Shown: positions 53,548 to 63,032, counted from the stretch's first letter. The stretch is DNA of 64,000 nt from Sarcina sp034439435 (GCF_034439435.1 NZ_JAPCKJ010000002.1:1-64000); one strand, 5' to 3'. The notes: generated by a model from the letters alone, not told the origin. A program made the numbers and translations.

Positions 53548-54967
53548 TCTAAGAAAAAATAGATATAGGGTTTCTAATATACTACTTAGAAATTACCTTA
53601 AGGTATTTTTACTAATAAGTATTATAACTACTATTATATTTATATTTTCATTTATAACAGGTATTGCTATATATTTGAAAAGTGAGCCTTTAGAAGGAGA
53701 AACTTCAGATATAATTCTAGGTGAAATAGAGAATAAAGATTATGATAGTATAAGTGAAAATTACATAACAGACCATGATGGTTGGATTGAGGTTATAGAT
53801 AAGGATTTAAATGTGATAAAAACAATCGGTACTCCTAAGGTAAAAAGAGATAAGTATTCTAATGAAGAGTTTGGAGAAATTTTAGTTAATGAAATAAATG
53901 CCACTAATATGGATAATGATTATTTTATTTATGTTGGATATAGCAAAGAGGGACATTTTTTTGTTCTTACTAGAATACCTAAAGAAGATTTATCCAGTAT
54001 GTTCATAAAAAGTCCTAGAATAGGCTTTAAAGTGTTTGTGTACATAATGGTAGTGTTATACATTTTTATATTTATAATAAGTTTAATTCTTTATTCTAGA
54101 CTAACATCAAAGACATTTACTAAGCCTTTAGATAAACTTATGAATGGAGTTAGAAAATTAGCTTCAGGTGATTACTCAACTAGGATAAATATTGAAAGAA
54201 ATAATGAATTTAAAGAGCTTGGAGATGCATTTAACAACATGGCTTCTAAAATAGAGGAAGAGAAAAAACTAAAAGAGACATCAGAAAGACTTAGAAAAGA
54301 GTTTGTTAGAAATATAGCTCATGACTTAAAAACTCCTTTATCTAGCATAATAGGTTATTCTAACATTATAAAAAATAATCCTAATATCAGTGAGGAGAAT
54401 TTAAATAAATACATAAATATAATTGAAAATAATGGAGAAAGAGCAAATGAAATGATAATGGAGCTCTTTGAATTTTATACATTGCAAAGTTCAGAGTTTA
54501 TCTTAGATAAAAGAAGACAAGATTTAAGTGAGTTTTTAAGAAGTTTAATTGCGGATTATATATATCTATTAGAAGAGAAAGATTTTGATTTTGAGTTTGA
54601 GATATGTGATGAAGAGGTTTATTTAGAATTTGATGCTAAAAGACTTGAGCGTGCCATAGGAAACTTAATAATAAATAGCGTTAAGTACAACAAAAATGGA
54701 ACGAGATTTTTAGTATCTCTTATAAAAGAAGAGAATAGGGTTAAGGTAATAGTCAGTGATGATGGAATAGGGTTAAGTGAGGATATTAAAAAAGATATAT
54801 TTAATCCTTTTGTAAGAGAAGAAAAATCAAGAAACTCTAAAAAGGGTGGATCAGGTTTAGGTTTAACCATAAGTAAGGAAATCGTAGAAAAACATGGAGG
54901 TATCATATATTTAAGTGAAGGGCCTTTAAAAGGGTGTAATTTTATAATAGAATTACCAATAAAATAA
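53534..54967 (+). CDS. Sensor histidine kinase
   Basis: A 477-residue membrane kinase paired with the response regulator. TM1 is about residues 23-47, an extracellular sensor region about 48-163, TM2 about 165-187, then HAMP (to about 243). The phosphorylated histidine is H263 in RNIAHDLKTPLSS. The ATPase domain has the N-box LIINSVKYNKNGT, VSDDGIGLSED and GGSGLGLTISKEI. The likely start is TTG at 53534, inside the regulator gene, which implies translational coupling. The sensed signal is unknown. Confidence 0.9.
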   Translation: MKRFNLRKNRYRVSNILLRNYLKVFLLISIITTIIFIFSFITGIAIYLKSEPLEGETSDIILGEIENKDYDSISENYITDHDGWIEVIDKDLNVIKTIGTPKVKRDKYSNEEFGEILVNEINATNMDNDYFIYVGYSKEGHFFVLTRIPKEDLSSMFIKSPRIGFKVFVYIMVVLYIFIFIISLILYSRLTSKTFTKPLDKLMNGVRKLASGDYSTRINIERNNEFKELGDAFNNMASKIEEEKKLKETSERLRKEFVRNIAHDLKTPLSSIIGYSNIIKNNPNISEENLNKYINIIENNGERANEMIMELFEFYTLQSSEFILDKRRQDLSEFLRSLIADYIYLLEEKDFDFEFEICDEEVYLEFDAKRLERAIGNLIINSVKYNKNGTRFLVSLIKEENRVKVIVSDDGIGLSEDIKKDIFNPFVREEKSRNSKKGGSGLGLTISKEIVEKHGGIIYLSEGPLKGCNFIIELPIK

Positions 54968-54970
54968 TAA

Positions 54971-55003
54971 AGAAGGACTAGTGAGAAGCTAGTCCTTTTT
55001 TTA
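54971..55003. terminator. Bidirectional terminator after the two-component system
   Basis: AAGGACTAG (54973-54981) and CTAGTCCTT (54989-54997) with a T run on the plus side and A-rich flank on the other. Confidence 0.8.
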
Positions 55004-55582
55004 TTATGCTGCCTTTCTTGCAGTTCTTTTATTCCTACTATATTTCTTGTATGATTTTTTCTTTCTGTAAGAGAATTTCTTTTTAAAATAACTATAAATT
55101 ATATCTGTTATAGTATGAAGTCCAGAACCTAAAAATAAAGCTAAAAGAATGTTTGAAAATAAAACTTTATTATTTAATATAAAACTTCCAACTAATTTTA
55201 GCATTTCCGGTGTGGAGACACTAATTATAGAAAAAGAATATAACAATGAAGAAATTGTTATAGGTATTATAGATACATAAATTATTCTAATTATAGGTCC
55301 TAATATAAAACCGTGTGTAAATACACTTCTATGTTCAAATAGCTTTTGGTAAGGAATCCAAATAAACTTTAAGTAACCCCATCTTTTAAATTCTCTGCTC
55401 TTAATATCTAAATCTCCAGAAAACATATATCCACCAAACATATATATGGACACGCCTAATATAGTGAAGGCAAGACTGCTTCCTAAATCCTCTAAGAAAA
55501 CCATGTTTATAAAGAGAAAAAAGGATGCTACGAAAGGGGTCATAATAACCGTAATTTTGTCATGTGTTTTTCCTGCTGCCAA
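55004..55582 (-). CDS. DUF2227 putative metal-binding membrane protein
   Basis: The 192-residue protein begins LAAGKTHDKITVIMTP and has GGYMFSGDLDIKSREFKRWG, FIWIPYQKLFEHRSVFTHG and GLHTITD, which match the DUF2227 pattern with its conserved Asp and His residues. It has about four membrane spans and a strongly basic tail (FSYRKKKSYKKYSRNKRTARK). Function unknown. The TTG at 55582 follows GGGGTGA closely and gives the family's usual start; an upstream ATG at 55642 would add 20 unusual residues. Confidence 0.75.
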   Translation of the reverse strand: MAAGKTHDKITVIMTPFVASFFLFINMVFLEDLGSSLAFTILGVSIYMFGGYMFSGDLDIKSREFKRWGYLKFIWIPYQKLFEHRSVFTHGFILGPIIRIIYVSIIPITISSLLYSFSIISVSTPEMLKLVGSFILNNKVLFSNILLALFLGSGLHTITDIIYSYFKKKFSYRKKKSYKKYSRNKRTARKAA

Positions 55583-55917
55583 AATATCACCCCGCAAAAA
55601 ATATTTATAATAATAATATAACATATTTTGGAGTAATAGCACATAATTTATTGAATTAACATATTAAAACTTTAATAGTGGTAGATTTTCATATAATAAA
55701 TCATGATATGGTATTTTATATTTTATATCATGATTTTCTTATATGAAAATATTAATAAATAGTTAAATTAATAAAAATTAACTATTTATCTATTAAAATT
55801 TCTAAATTAATATTTACTACTGGATAACCTTTGTGATAGTATTAATAAAAACTTAATTTTATAAGTAATTTAATATTTAACAAAAGCTAAAATGATTCGT
55901 AGATTGGGGGAGTACGT
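55583..55917. other. 335-base divergent intergenic region with twin inverted repeats
   Basis: No gene seen. It contains a two-tier inverted repeat (ATTTTCATATAA 55685-55696 with TTATATGAAAAT 55739-55750, and inside it ATCATGATAT 55700-55709 with ATATCATGAT 55725-55734). Five bases later comes a separate 12-bp perfect repeat, ATAAATAGTTAA (55755-55766) with TTAACTATTTAT (55778-55789). Confidence 0.6.
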
Positions 55918-57252
55918 TTGAATAAAAATAAATATGGATTATTTACAACAATTGGAATGATAGTTGGTGTTGTTATAGGTTCAGGAATATTTTTTAAAAG
56001 TGACAATATTCTTATAGCAACTGGCGGAAGTATTAGTTTAGGGGTATTAGTTTTTTCGATAGCCGCACTTGGTATCATATTTGGAAGTCTTACAATTTCA
56101 GAATTAGCTTCTCGTAATTCAAAGGCTGGTGGAATTATAACCTATGCTGAGGAATCATATAATAAATCTGTAGCATGTTCATTTGGATGGTTTCATACAT
56201 TATTATATTATCCAACACTTATAGCCGTTGTTTCATGGGTTACAGGAATATATACTTGTATGCTTTTTGGAATAGAGGGAACTTTAGAAATACAGGTTTT
56301 AATTGGACTAGCAGTCGTTGGGATATTATTTTTATTTAATGTTTTATCTGCTAAAGCAGGAGGGTATTTTCAAAATGCATCTACAATAATAAAATTAATT
56401 CCTTTAATACTTGTAGCTTTAGTAGGATTAGTTTATGGAAATCCAACAAGTATAAATCCAACTGATGTTACTAATATGCAGTCTTTAGGATGGATTTCAG
56501 CAATAGCTCCTATTGCCTTTTCATTTGATGGGTGGATCGTTGCAACTTCCATAGGGCATGAAATTAAAAATCCTAAAAAGAACTTACCAAAGGCTTTAAT
56601 AATAGCACCATTATTTATACTTATTATATACATAGCTTACTTTGTAGGTATAAGTACTTTTGTAGGACCGGAAATGGTAATGCAACTTGGAGACGCTCAC
56701 GTAGATTTAGCAGCTAATAAAATTTTAGGACCTATGGGAGCAAAAATATTTATAATTTTTGTTATTATATCAATTATGGGAACTGTCAATGGTCTTTTAA
56801 TGGGAATGATAAGATTACCATACTCATTAGCTATAAGAGGAATGTTTCCTAAGTCAGATAAAATTTCTAAAGTTAACGATAAATTAGGAATACCAGTTAA
56901 TTCAGCTATGATATCTTTAGTAGTAATTTTATTCTGGGTAGTGATACATTATATAACTCAAAAGTTTAATGTTCTTCCTAACTCTGATATATCAGAGATT
57001 TCTATAACAATAAACTATGTGCTTTACATTTTATTATATGTAAAAGTATTTAATATGGGAAGAAGTGGAGAAGTAAAAGGAATTTGGAAAGGATTCTTAA
57101 ATCCTATATTAGCCACAGTTGGTTCTCTAATAATATTAATTGGAAGTATGAGTAATCCATTATTCTGGGTTTATACTTCATTCTGCTTAATTTTATTATT
57201 GTCAGCAATGGCATTCTGGAAGATAAAAGAAAGAAGCTTAAATTTATCATAA
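55918..57252 (+). CDS. APC-family amino acid permease
   Basis: A 12-helix transporter of the amino acid-polyamine-organocation superfamily, 444 aa. The first helix has GMIVGVVIGSGIFFKSDNIL, the unwound substrate-binding stretch of LAT/SteT-like exchangers. Later marks are GGIITYAEESY, APIAFSFDGWIVATSIGHEIKNP and RLPYSLAIRGMFP. It probably exchanges or imports amino acids. The start is TTG at 55918 with GGGGAG upstream. It is a single gene with its own terminator. Confidence 0.85.
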   Translation: MNKNKYGLFTTIGMIVGVVIGSGIFFKSDNILIATGGSISLGVLVFSIAALGIIFGSLTISELASRNSKAGGIITYAEESYNKSVACSFGWFHTLLYYPTLIAVVSWVTGIYTCMLFGIEGTLEIQVLIGLAVVGILFLFNVLSAKAGGYFQNASTIIKLIPLILVALVGLVYGNPTSINPTDVTNMQSLGWISAIAPIAFSFDGWIVATSIGHEIKNPKKNLPKALIIAPLFILIIYIAYFVGISTFVGPEMVMQLGDAHVDLAANKILGPMGAKIFIIFVIISIMGTVNGLLMGMIRLPYSLAIRGMFPKSDKISKVNDKLGIPVNSAMISLVVILFWVVIHYITQKFNVLPNSDISEISITINYVLYILLYVKVFNMGRSGEVKGIWKGFLNPILATVGSLIILIGSMSNPLFWVYTSFCLILLLSAMAFWKIKERSLNLS

Positions 57253-57254
57253 AT

Positions 57255-57292
57255 AAAAAAACACTAAGAAGGATTGTTCTTAGTGTTTTTTT
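57255..57292 (+). terminator. Terminator after the first APC permease
   Basis: AAAAACACTAAGAA, loop, TTCTTAGTGTTTTT and a long T run. Confidence 0.88.
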
Positions 57293-57509
57293 TATTTTTA
57301 TTAATTAAACTAGAAAAAATTAAATTAATTAATAAAAAAACTAAAAATTTCTGATAACATTTCAAAAAAAACCAATTTATTAACTATATTTTAATAAATT
57401 GTTATTATAATAGACAAAATATATTTAAAATATTTAAAATATATGTTAAGATGATATATTATACGTATAAATTACATATAATCCAACAATTTAACTAAGG
57501 AGGAAAAAT

Positions 57510-59006
57510 ATGAGCTCAGAACATAAGAGTAAATTGTCTTTAACAGCGCTTATATTAATGATTTTCACATCAGTATATGGTTTTGCTAATATGCCAAAGG
57601 CCTTTTATTTAATGGGATATGGTGCTATTCCATGGTACATAATATCAGCATTAGCATTCTCAATTCCATATGCTTTTATGATGGCAGAATATGGAGCAGC
57701 ATTTAGAAAGGAAAGAGGGGGAATATACTCATGGATGGCAAAGTCTGTAGGACCTAAATATGCTTTCATAGTTACATTCATGTGGTATTCATCAAACTTA
57801 ATATGGTTAGTTAGTAACTCATCATCAATATGGATTCCTTTCTCAAATGTTATATATGGAAAAGACACTACAGGTACATGGTCTTTATTAGGACTAAGTG
57901 TTCCGCAAACTATGGCTATATTAGGATCAATTCTTATAATAGTTATTACTTATGCAGCATCTAAAGGATTAAAGAACATAACAAAAGTAACTTCAATTGG
58001 GGGAACTGTTGTTGCATTATCAAACATAGTACTTATTCTTGGTGCTATAATTGTTTTTGCAGGTAATGGATTCAAGCCAGCGGAGGCTATAAACGCCTCA
58101 GCCTTTGTTAATGCTCCAAATCCATCTTATCAGTCACCAATTGGTGTATTAGGATTTTTAGTTTTTGCAGTCTTTGCTTATGGTGGATTAGAAGCTGTTA
58201 GTGGATTGGTTGATGAAACTAAGGATGCTAAAAAGAATTTCCCTAGGGGATTAATGATTGCATCTATAATAATAGCTGTTGGATATGCTATTGGAATACT
58301 TTGTATTGGATTATTTACAAACTGGCAAGAAACATTATCAGGAGATAATGTTAACTTAGCTAATGTTGCATATATAGTAATTCAAAACTTAGGTGTAAAA
58401 TTAGGACAAACTTTCGGTATGAGCACTGGAGCTTCACTTCAATTAGGAGCTTGGTTTGCAAGATACATAGGTCTTTCAATGATGCTAGCATTAATGGGAG
58501 CATTCTTCACTTTAAGTTATGCACCTATTAAACAGTTAATAGAAGGAACACCTAAAGAAATATGGCCAGAAAAATGGACAAGATTAAATAAAAATAACAT
58601 GCCAGTAAACGCTATGTGGGTTCAATGTATCGTTGTTGTAATATTTATCTTAGTTGCTTCTTTCGGAGGAGATTCTGCGAATAAATTCTTTAGTTACTTA
58701 ATATTAATGGGTAACGTGGCTATGACAATACCATATATGTTCTTATCAGGTGCTTTCCCTGCATTTAAAAAGAAAAAAGAAATTCAAAAGCCATTTGTTA
58801 TGTATAAATCATATAAGGCTTCAGTAGTATGGTCAGTAATAGTAACCTTCACAATTGGTTTCGCGAACTTATTTACAATAATAAAACCTGTTATTGAAGA
58901 TAAAGATTACACAGCTATGGCATTCCAAATAACTGGACCAATAGTATTTGCTATAATTGCATTTGTACTTTATCATAACTATGAAAAGAAATTGAAAAAC
59001 AAATAA
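57510..59006 (+). CDS. APC transporter, YjeM/GadC-like family
   Basis: A 498-residue, 12-helix amino acid transporter that resembles E. coli YjeM and the glutamate/GABA antiporter family. Marks are TSVYGFANMPKAFYLMGYG in the first helix, AFRKERGGIYSWMAKSVG, FAVFAYGGLEAVSGLVDET and LSYAPIKQLIEG. No glutamate decarboxylase gene lies in the window, so a GABA shunt role is not supported by context. AGGAGG precedes the ATG. A TTATACGTATAA palindrome lies at 57459-57470, about 40 bases upstream. Confidence 0.82.
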   Translation: MSSEHKSKLSLTALILMIFTSVYGFANMPKAFYLMGYGAIPWYIISALAFSIPYAFMMAEYGAAFRKERGGIYSWMAKSVGPKYAFIVTFMWYSSNLIWLVSNSSSIWIPFSNVIYGKDTTGTWSLLGLSVPQTMAILGSILIIVITYAASKGLKNITKVTSIGGTVVALSNIVLILGAIIVFAGNGFKPAEAINASAFVNAPNPSYQSPIGVLGFLVFAVFAYGGLEAVSGLVDETKDAKKNFPRGLMIASIIIAVGYAIGILCIGLFTNWQETLSGDNVNLANVAYIVIQNLGVKLGQTFGMSTGASLQLGAWFARYIGLSMMLALMGAFFTLSYAPIKQLIEGTPKEIWPEKWTRLNKNNMPVNAMWVQCIVVVIFILVASFGGDSANKFFSYLILMGNVAMTIPYMFLSGAFPAFKKKKEIQKPFVMYKSYKASVVWSVIVTFTIGFANLFTIIKPVIEDKDYTAMAFQITGPIVFAIIAFVLYHNYEKKLKNK

Positions 59007-59010
59007 TTTA

Positions 59011-59047
59011 AAAAACAACATCCTAAAAGATGTTGTTTTTCTTATTT
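59011..59047 (+). terminator. Terminator after the YjeM-like gene
   Basis: AAAAACAACATC (59011-59022) pairs perfectly with GATGTTGTTTTT (59029-59040), then CTTATTTTT. Confidence 0.88.
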
Positions 59048-59121
59048 TTCTTAATATGGATTCTTTTTGAAGTTTTATAGTATAATTATTTTAACAGTAA
59101 ATAAAATGGAGAGTGTAGCAT

Positions 59122-59532
59122 ATGAAGAAAAAAACATTAATTATTTTAGGAGTTATCTTAATATTATTATTGAGTGTAGGAGTTTACTTGGTAAAGGATA
59201 GTTCTACCTTTAAAATTACCATTAATAACAAGACAAATAAAGAAATAAGTGGTCTAAAAATAAGTTATAGCAATAATAGTAAAAACATAAATGTGCCAAG
59301 CATAAAGGCAGGGAAGTCCACTGAATTAAAAGTAAAAGCTGATGAAAGTGGTTCATTAGTTATGTATTATACAGATATTTTAGGAGATTCCCATAAAGAA
59401 ATTTTAGCAGGATATTTTCAAAAAGGGTTTTCCGGTAAGGTTGTTGTGAATATAACAACGGTAAATGATTTAGGAATATATGGAATGGAGATAGCATCTC
59501 CTGAAGCTGAGAATATATTAAATAATGAATAA
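59122..59532 (+). CDS. Hypothetical exported or membrane-anchored protein (136 aa)
   Basis: Not recognised. Residues 5-25 (TLIILGVILILLLSVGVYLV) form a single membrane anchor or signal segment. The remainder is polar and beta-rich (FKITINNKTNKEISGLKISY...), resembling a small immunoglobulin-like extracellular domain. No cysteines and no lipobox are present. GGAGAGTG lies ahead of the ATG. It may be cotranscribed with the CmpB-like gene that follows. Confidence 0.65.
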   Translation: MKKKTLIILGVILILLLSVGVYLVKDSSTFKITINNKTNKEISGLKISYSNNSKNINVPSIKAGKSTELKVKADESGSLVMYYTDILGDSHKEILAGYFQKGFSGKVVVNITTVNDLGIYGMEIASPEAENILNNE

Positions 59533-59551
59533 AATAGGAAAGGAAGTGAAG

Positions 59552-59580
59552 GTAAAAAAGAGGTAAGTACTCTTTTTTAC
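59552..59580 (+). promoter_or_regulatory. Hairpin between ribosome site and start codon of the CmpB-like gene
   Basis: GTAAAAAAGAG (59552-59562) pairs perfectly with CTCTTTTTTAC (59570-59580). It lies between AGGAAGTGAAGG (59541-59552) and the ATG at 59587, which has no closer ribosome site. It could be a terminator of the preceding gene or could bring the ribosome site near the start. Confidence 0.55.
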
Positions 59581-59586
59581 GATTAA

Positions 59587-60357
59587 ATGGAAAGAGTTAT
59601 ATACAATATCCTATATATAATAATATATAGCTTTTTAGGATGGGTATGTGAAGTTATATATTGTTCTATAATAGATCACAAATTTACTAATAGAGGCTTC
59701 TTAAACGGTCCTCTATGTCCTATATATGGCTTTGGAGCTTTTTTTGTTTTAACATTTTTAGATGATTATAAGAATAATGTAATAGTAGTATTTATTTTAG
59801 GAGTTATAATAACGTCAATTTTGGAATATATAACTTCCTTTGTATTAGAAGCAATATTTCATACAAAATGGTGGGATTATTCAAAGCATAGATTTAATAT
59901 ACACGGTAGAGTATGTTTATTGAATTCAACTCTATTTGGTATATTATCAGTGGTTTTAGTTGAAGTTATAAATCCTATAATAGTTGATTTTGTTGGTAAA
60001 TTCCCAGAAAAGTTAGTTTTTGTTGTGACAATAGTTCTTACAGCTACTATTGCTGTAGACTTTGTAATAACAGTTCATACTATGCTTAAATTAAATTCGA
60101 AATTACACAATTTACATGGATTGTCTAAGGAATTTGAAGAGCTTGGAGTATCATTTATAGATAAGACAGAGACAGAACTAGAACTTACCATGAAGAAATT
60201 TAAACATAAAACTAGCTTAAAAGAAGATATGTTAAATAGAGCAAGAGCTTTAAGAAAGAATAATATTCTTCAAAGAAGACTTTTAAAAGCTTTCCCTAAT
60301 ATGAAACATAAAAAATATAATGAATTACTTCAAAAATTAAGAAAAGAGAATAAATAA
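59587..60357 (+). CDS. CmpB-type putative ABC transporter membrane protein
   Basis: A 256-residue membrane protein of the family annotated as putative ABC-transporter type IV (CmpB, formerly DUF1113). The hallmark is the N-terminal YSFLGWVCEVIYCSIIDHKFTNRGFLNGPLCPIYG, spread here over residues about 13-50. Helices continue to about residue 165, followed by a basic, helical cytoplasmic tail. Transport function is not established. The upstream in-frame TAA fixes ATG 59587 as the first possible start. It converges with the VanW gene. Confidence 0.78.
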   Translation: MERVIYNILYIIIYSFLGWVCEVIYCSIIDHKFTNRGFLNGPLCPIYGFGAFFVLTFLDDYKNNVIVVFILGVIITSILEYITSFVLEAIFHTKWWDYSKHRFNIHGRVCLLNSTLFGILSVVLVEVINPIIVDFVGKFPEKLVFVVTIVLTATIAVDFVITVHTMLKLNSKLHNLHGLSKEFEELGVSFIDKTETELELTMKKFKHKTSLKEDMLNRARALRKNNILQRRLLKAFPNMKHKKYNELLQKLRKENK

Positions 60358-60360
60358 AAA

Positions 60361-60396
60361 AATAAAGGAAGTCATTAATAGACTTCCTTTATTTTT
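60361..60396. terminator. Bidirectional terminator, CmpB-like and VanW genes
   Basis: AATAAAGGAAGTC (60361-60373) and GACTTCCTTTATT (60381-60393) form a perfect 13-bp stem with T/A-rich flanks. Confidence 0.88.
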
Positions 60397-61660
60397 AATT
60401 GTATTTGTCTTTAGATAACACTTCTTTTTTTACTAAAACTCCATTTTCGTAAGTTTCCTTATAAGTTGTTGATGACTTAGGACCATGTTGATCAACAGCT
60501 ATTACTATTTCTTTTTCAGGATCTTCATCTATACCCCAAATATTAGCTTTTACTTGACCAGATGATGTTATATAAGTTTGAACGATAACAGGATTATTCG
60601 TATTATTTTGGAATTTAAAATCAACAACATCTTTTGCCATAGTTGCATCTCTGCCTATAGGAGCATAAGTTACTGGAAGACTATGAGGAGATCTTTCAAC
60701 AATTTTTAAGTCAGCATATAAGACTGAATTATAAAGCGTTGTAACACCTTGGCATATTCCACCAGCTAAAATATCAACTACCTTATTACCTATATAACCA
60801 GGTGCATAAGTGTAACCATTGCTTTCAGTTCTATCTTCTCCTTCTTTATCAGCAGAGAAAATATCTCCAGGCATTAATACTGTATTATTAAGCTTACTTA
60901 AATAGGTACGTATATTTTCAGTACGACCTCCACTTAAACTTGGTAGAGGAGTAGAATATGAACCTAAAATAACCATATTATTAACTGTTTCTTGTGTTAA
61001 TTCAGGTTTAATTTCTTCTACCGGTATTTCAATGGTACAGTTTTGACTATAGTGACTATTGGTATCCAAATCACTTATTATATCAGAGGTAAGCTTGTCT
61101 AAGTCAAGCTTATACCCAATCTCTTCTTTAGTTGCTGTTAAAGTATCACCTGAAAATGAAATAGTTGGTTCAACCTTTTCTTTATCAATTTTATTACTTA
61201 TTTCAGAAAGTTTTTCACTTAATTCCTCAGAATTAGATTGAGGTTTAAACTTAAAGTGCTTTGGATTATATTTTAAGTTTAATCTTTGAAAGGTATTATT
61301 TAAAATATTGCCTTCCTTTCCAAAAGATAAAACCTCATCTGATATATCATTAACATCAAAGAAGAATCCTAAATCTTTTGCTGAGAAAGTCTCATTGAAC
61401 ATATCTTTATAATTAAAGGTTATTTTAAAATTATCTAATAAATTAGAGTAGTGCTCAGTTACTTTTTCTTTTAAGTCTTCCTTAGTTAAGTTTGACATAT
61501 TTATGTTTTCAACATAAATTCGTTCGTAAGTAATATCTTTACTAGAATAGGTTTTAAATAAAATTACTGAAACTAAAACTAAAAATAAAGCTATTAGTAC
61601 TATTGAAATCTTTAGTGCTATCCTTTTGGAATTGAATTTTTCTGTTCTCTTACTTCTCAC
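60395..61660 (-). CDS. VanW-family exported protein (YoaR-like)
   Basis: A 421-residue protein with one N-terminal membrane helix (about residues 15-35). Residues about 60-200 look like the peptidoglycan-binding-4 domain that often precedes VanW (FKITFNYKDMFNETFSAKDLGFF). The VanW domain follows, with TENIRTYLSKLNNTVLMPGD, NGYTYAPGYIG, LAGGICQGVTTLYNSVLYA and RSPHSLPVTYAPIGRDAT. The role of VanW proteins is unclear; they are linked to cell-wall or glycopeptide-resistance loci, but no van genes are present here. Start is GTG at 61660 with GAGGT upstream. Confidence 0.85.
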   Translation of the reverse strand: MRSKRTEKFNSKRIALKISIVLIALFLVLVSVILFKTYSSKDITYERIYVENINMSNLTKEDLKEKVTEHYSNLLDNFKITFNYKDMFNETFSAKDLGFFFDVNDISDEVLSFGKEGNILNNTFQRLNLKYNPKHFKFKPQSNSEELSEKLSEISNKIDKEKVEPTISFSGDTLTATKEEIGYKLDLDKLTSDIISDLDTNSHYSQNCTIEIPVEEIKPELTQETVNNMVILGSYSTPLPSLSGGRTENIRTYLSKLNNTVLMPGDIFSADKEGEDRTESNGYTYAPGYIGNKVVDILAGGICQGVTTLYNSVLYADLKIVERSPHSLPVTYAPIGRDATMAKDVVDFKFQNNTNNPVIVQTYITSSGQVKANIWGIDEDPEKEIVIAVDQHGPKSSTTYKETYENGVLVKKEVLSKDKYN

Positions 61661-61912
61661 TTTTATTACCTCAACTATAATTAATTAATATTATAAAAAT
61701 ATGTACATATAGATTAACAAATAAATATAAATAAAATATGGAGAATTTACATAATTTGCTTTATTTAGGTAGTTTTAATATTTATTAAATTTTTGAATGT
61801 TTATTTGGTTTTATCTCAATCACTTTTAATTATAATACAGAATTTAGAAATAATATACAAGTTTGAGGAAAATTTCATATTATATTTAATAAAGATAAGG
61901 TTGAATGATATT

Positions 61913-62815
61913 ATGTTTAAAAAACTTACTTTAAAAGATAAGAATCTTTATAATAAATATATAGAGAAAAATAGGTTTTTAAGCTGTGAATACTCTTTTA
62001 CAACTCTTTTTATGTGGAGAAATTTTAATAATATAGAATATGATATATTAAATGATATTTTTGTTATTAAAAAATATGATAAAAATGAAGGCAATTTTTT
62101 CATGGAACCTTTAGGAGAAATAAGCGATATGAAATTAAGAAATCTTATTGAAGATTTAGATTCCACAAGAAAAATAGAAAAGGGGAAATGGCTATTTGGA
62201 GATGTAAGTGAATCATTTCTTTTTAGGTTACAAAGGCTTTATAGAAGTGAGCTTACAGTTCAAGAAGAAATAAATAACTTTGATTATCTATACGATTATA
62301 ATGAGTTTATCGCTCTAAAAGGAAAAAAATTTAGAAAGAAGAAAAATAAGTATAATCAATTTGTCAAAAGCTATAATTATAAAACAATTATATTTAAGAA
62401 ATCTCTAGAGGAAAGTGAAAAGCTTAAATGCTATAAGTTTTTAGATAAATGGTGTTTAGAAAATGAGGAAATGGATGAGGAGTTTTTAGCTGAGATAGAA
62501 GGAACAAAAGATTTAATAAATTTTTTAGAAGAGTTGAATCTTGAATTAATAGAGCTTTATGCCGGAGAAGAATTAATTGGCATATCTATAGGGGAAATAT
62601 TTAATGATTATATATATATAGTCCATGTTGAGAAATGTTTAAAAGAGTTTAATGGAGCTTATGCTTTTATAAGCAATAGTCTATTGAAAAATTCATCTTC
62701 TAACTTAAAATATGTTAATAGAGAAGATGATTTGGGGATTTTAGGTTTAAGAAAATCAAAGATGTCCTATAATCCTAAGTTTTTTGAAAGAAAATATTTA
62801 GTAAGAATAAAATAA
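61913..62815 (+). CDS. DUF2156 (GNAT-like, LPG-synthase C-terminal type) protein
   Basis: A roughly 300-residue soluble protein that matches the DUF2156 domain, a double GNAT fold related to the tRNA-dependent aminoacyl transferase part of MprF. Marks are SCEYSFTTLFMWR near the start, KGKKFRKKKNKYNQF, LIGISIGEIFNDYIYIVHVEK, and the C-terminal YVNREDDLGILGLRKSKMSYNP. No membrane domain is attached. The ATG at 61913 gives the family's start; the frame extends upstream but with an AT-rich, unlike sequence. Exact substrate unknown. Confidence 0.75.
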   Translation: MFKKLTLKDKNLYNKYIEKNRFLSCEYSFTTLFMWRNFNNIEYDILNDIFVIKKYDKNEGNFFMEPLGEISDMKLRNLIEDLDSTRKIEKGKWLFGDVSESFLFRLQRLYRSELTVQEEINNFDYLYDYNEFIALKGKKFRKKKNKYNQFVKSYNYKTIIFKKSLEESEKLKCYKFLDKWCLENEEMDEEFLAEIEGTKDLINFLEELNLELIELYAGEELIGISIGEIFNDYIYIVHVEKCLKEFNGAYAFISNSLLKNSSSNLKYVNREDDLGILGLRKSKMSYNPKFFERKYLVRIK

Positions 62816-62836
62816 GGCTTTTTTAAGCCTTATTTT
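62809..62836. terminator. Bidirectional terminator, DUF2156 gene and small paralogue
   Basis: AAAATAAGGCTT and AAGCCTTATTTT form a perfect 12-bp stem between the two stop codons. Confidence 0.85.
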
Positions 62837-63032
62837 ATTCTTTAAAACCATATAGTGATGTTTTTGTCATATCTAAAGATTTATTTACATGATTTAATGT
62901 GTTTTGAATGAGTTGTTTATTATCAGTCTTATCAACTGTATTTAAAGCAAAATTTATGTATTCTTGAGCATGAAGAGCATTTTTTACAGCAAATATAAGT
63001 TCTTTTTCTACATTCTCTTCTAAGTTTTCCAT
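62835..63032 (-). CDS. Small helical protein (65 aa), paralogue 1
   Basis: Not recognised. The 65-residue product is soluble and predicted all-helical: LIFAVKNALHAQEYINFALN, then QLIQNTLNHVNKSLDMTKTSLYGFK. It aligns in pattern with the neighbouring 62-residue protein (helix, NK/DK turn, helix, tail ending in YK/FK). ATG at 63032 has AGAGGTG upstream; a GTG at 63041 overlaps that site. Both genes probably form an operon, 19 bases apart. Confidence 0.65.
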   Translation of the reverse strand: MENLEENVEKELIFAVKNALHAQEYINFALNTVDKTDNKQLIQNTLNHVNKSLDMTKTSLYGFKE

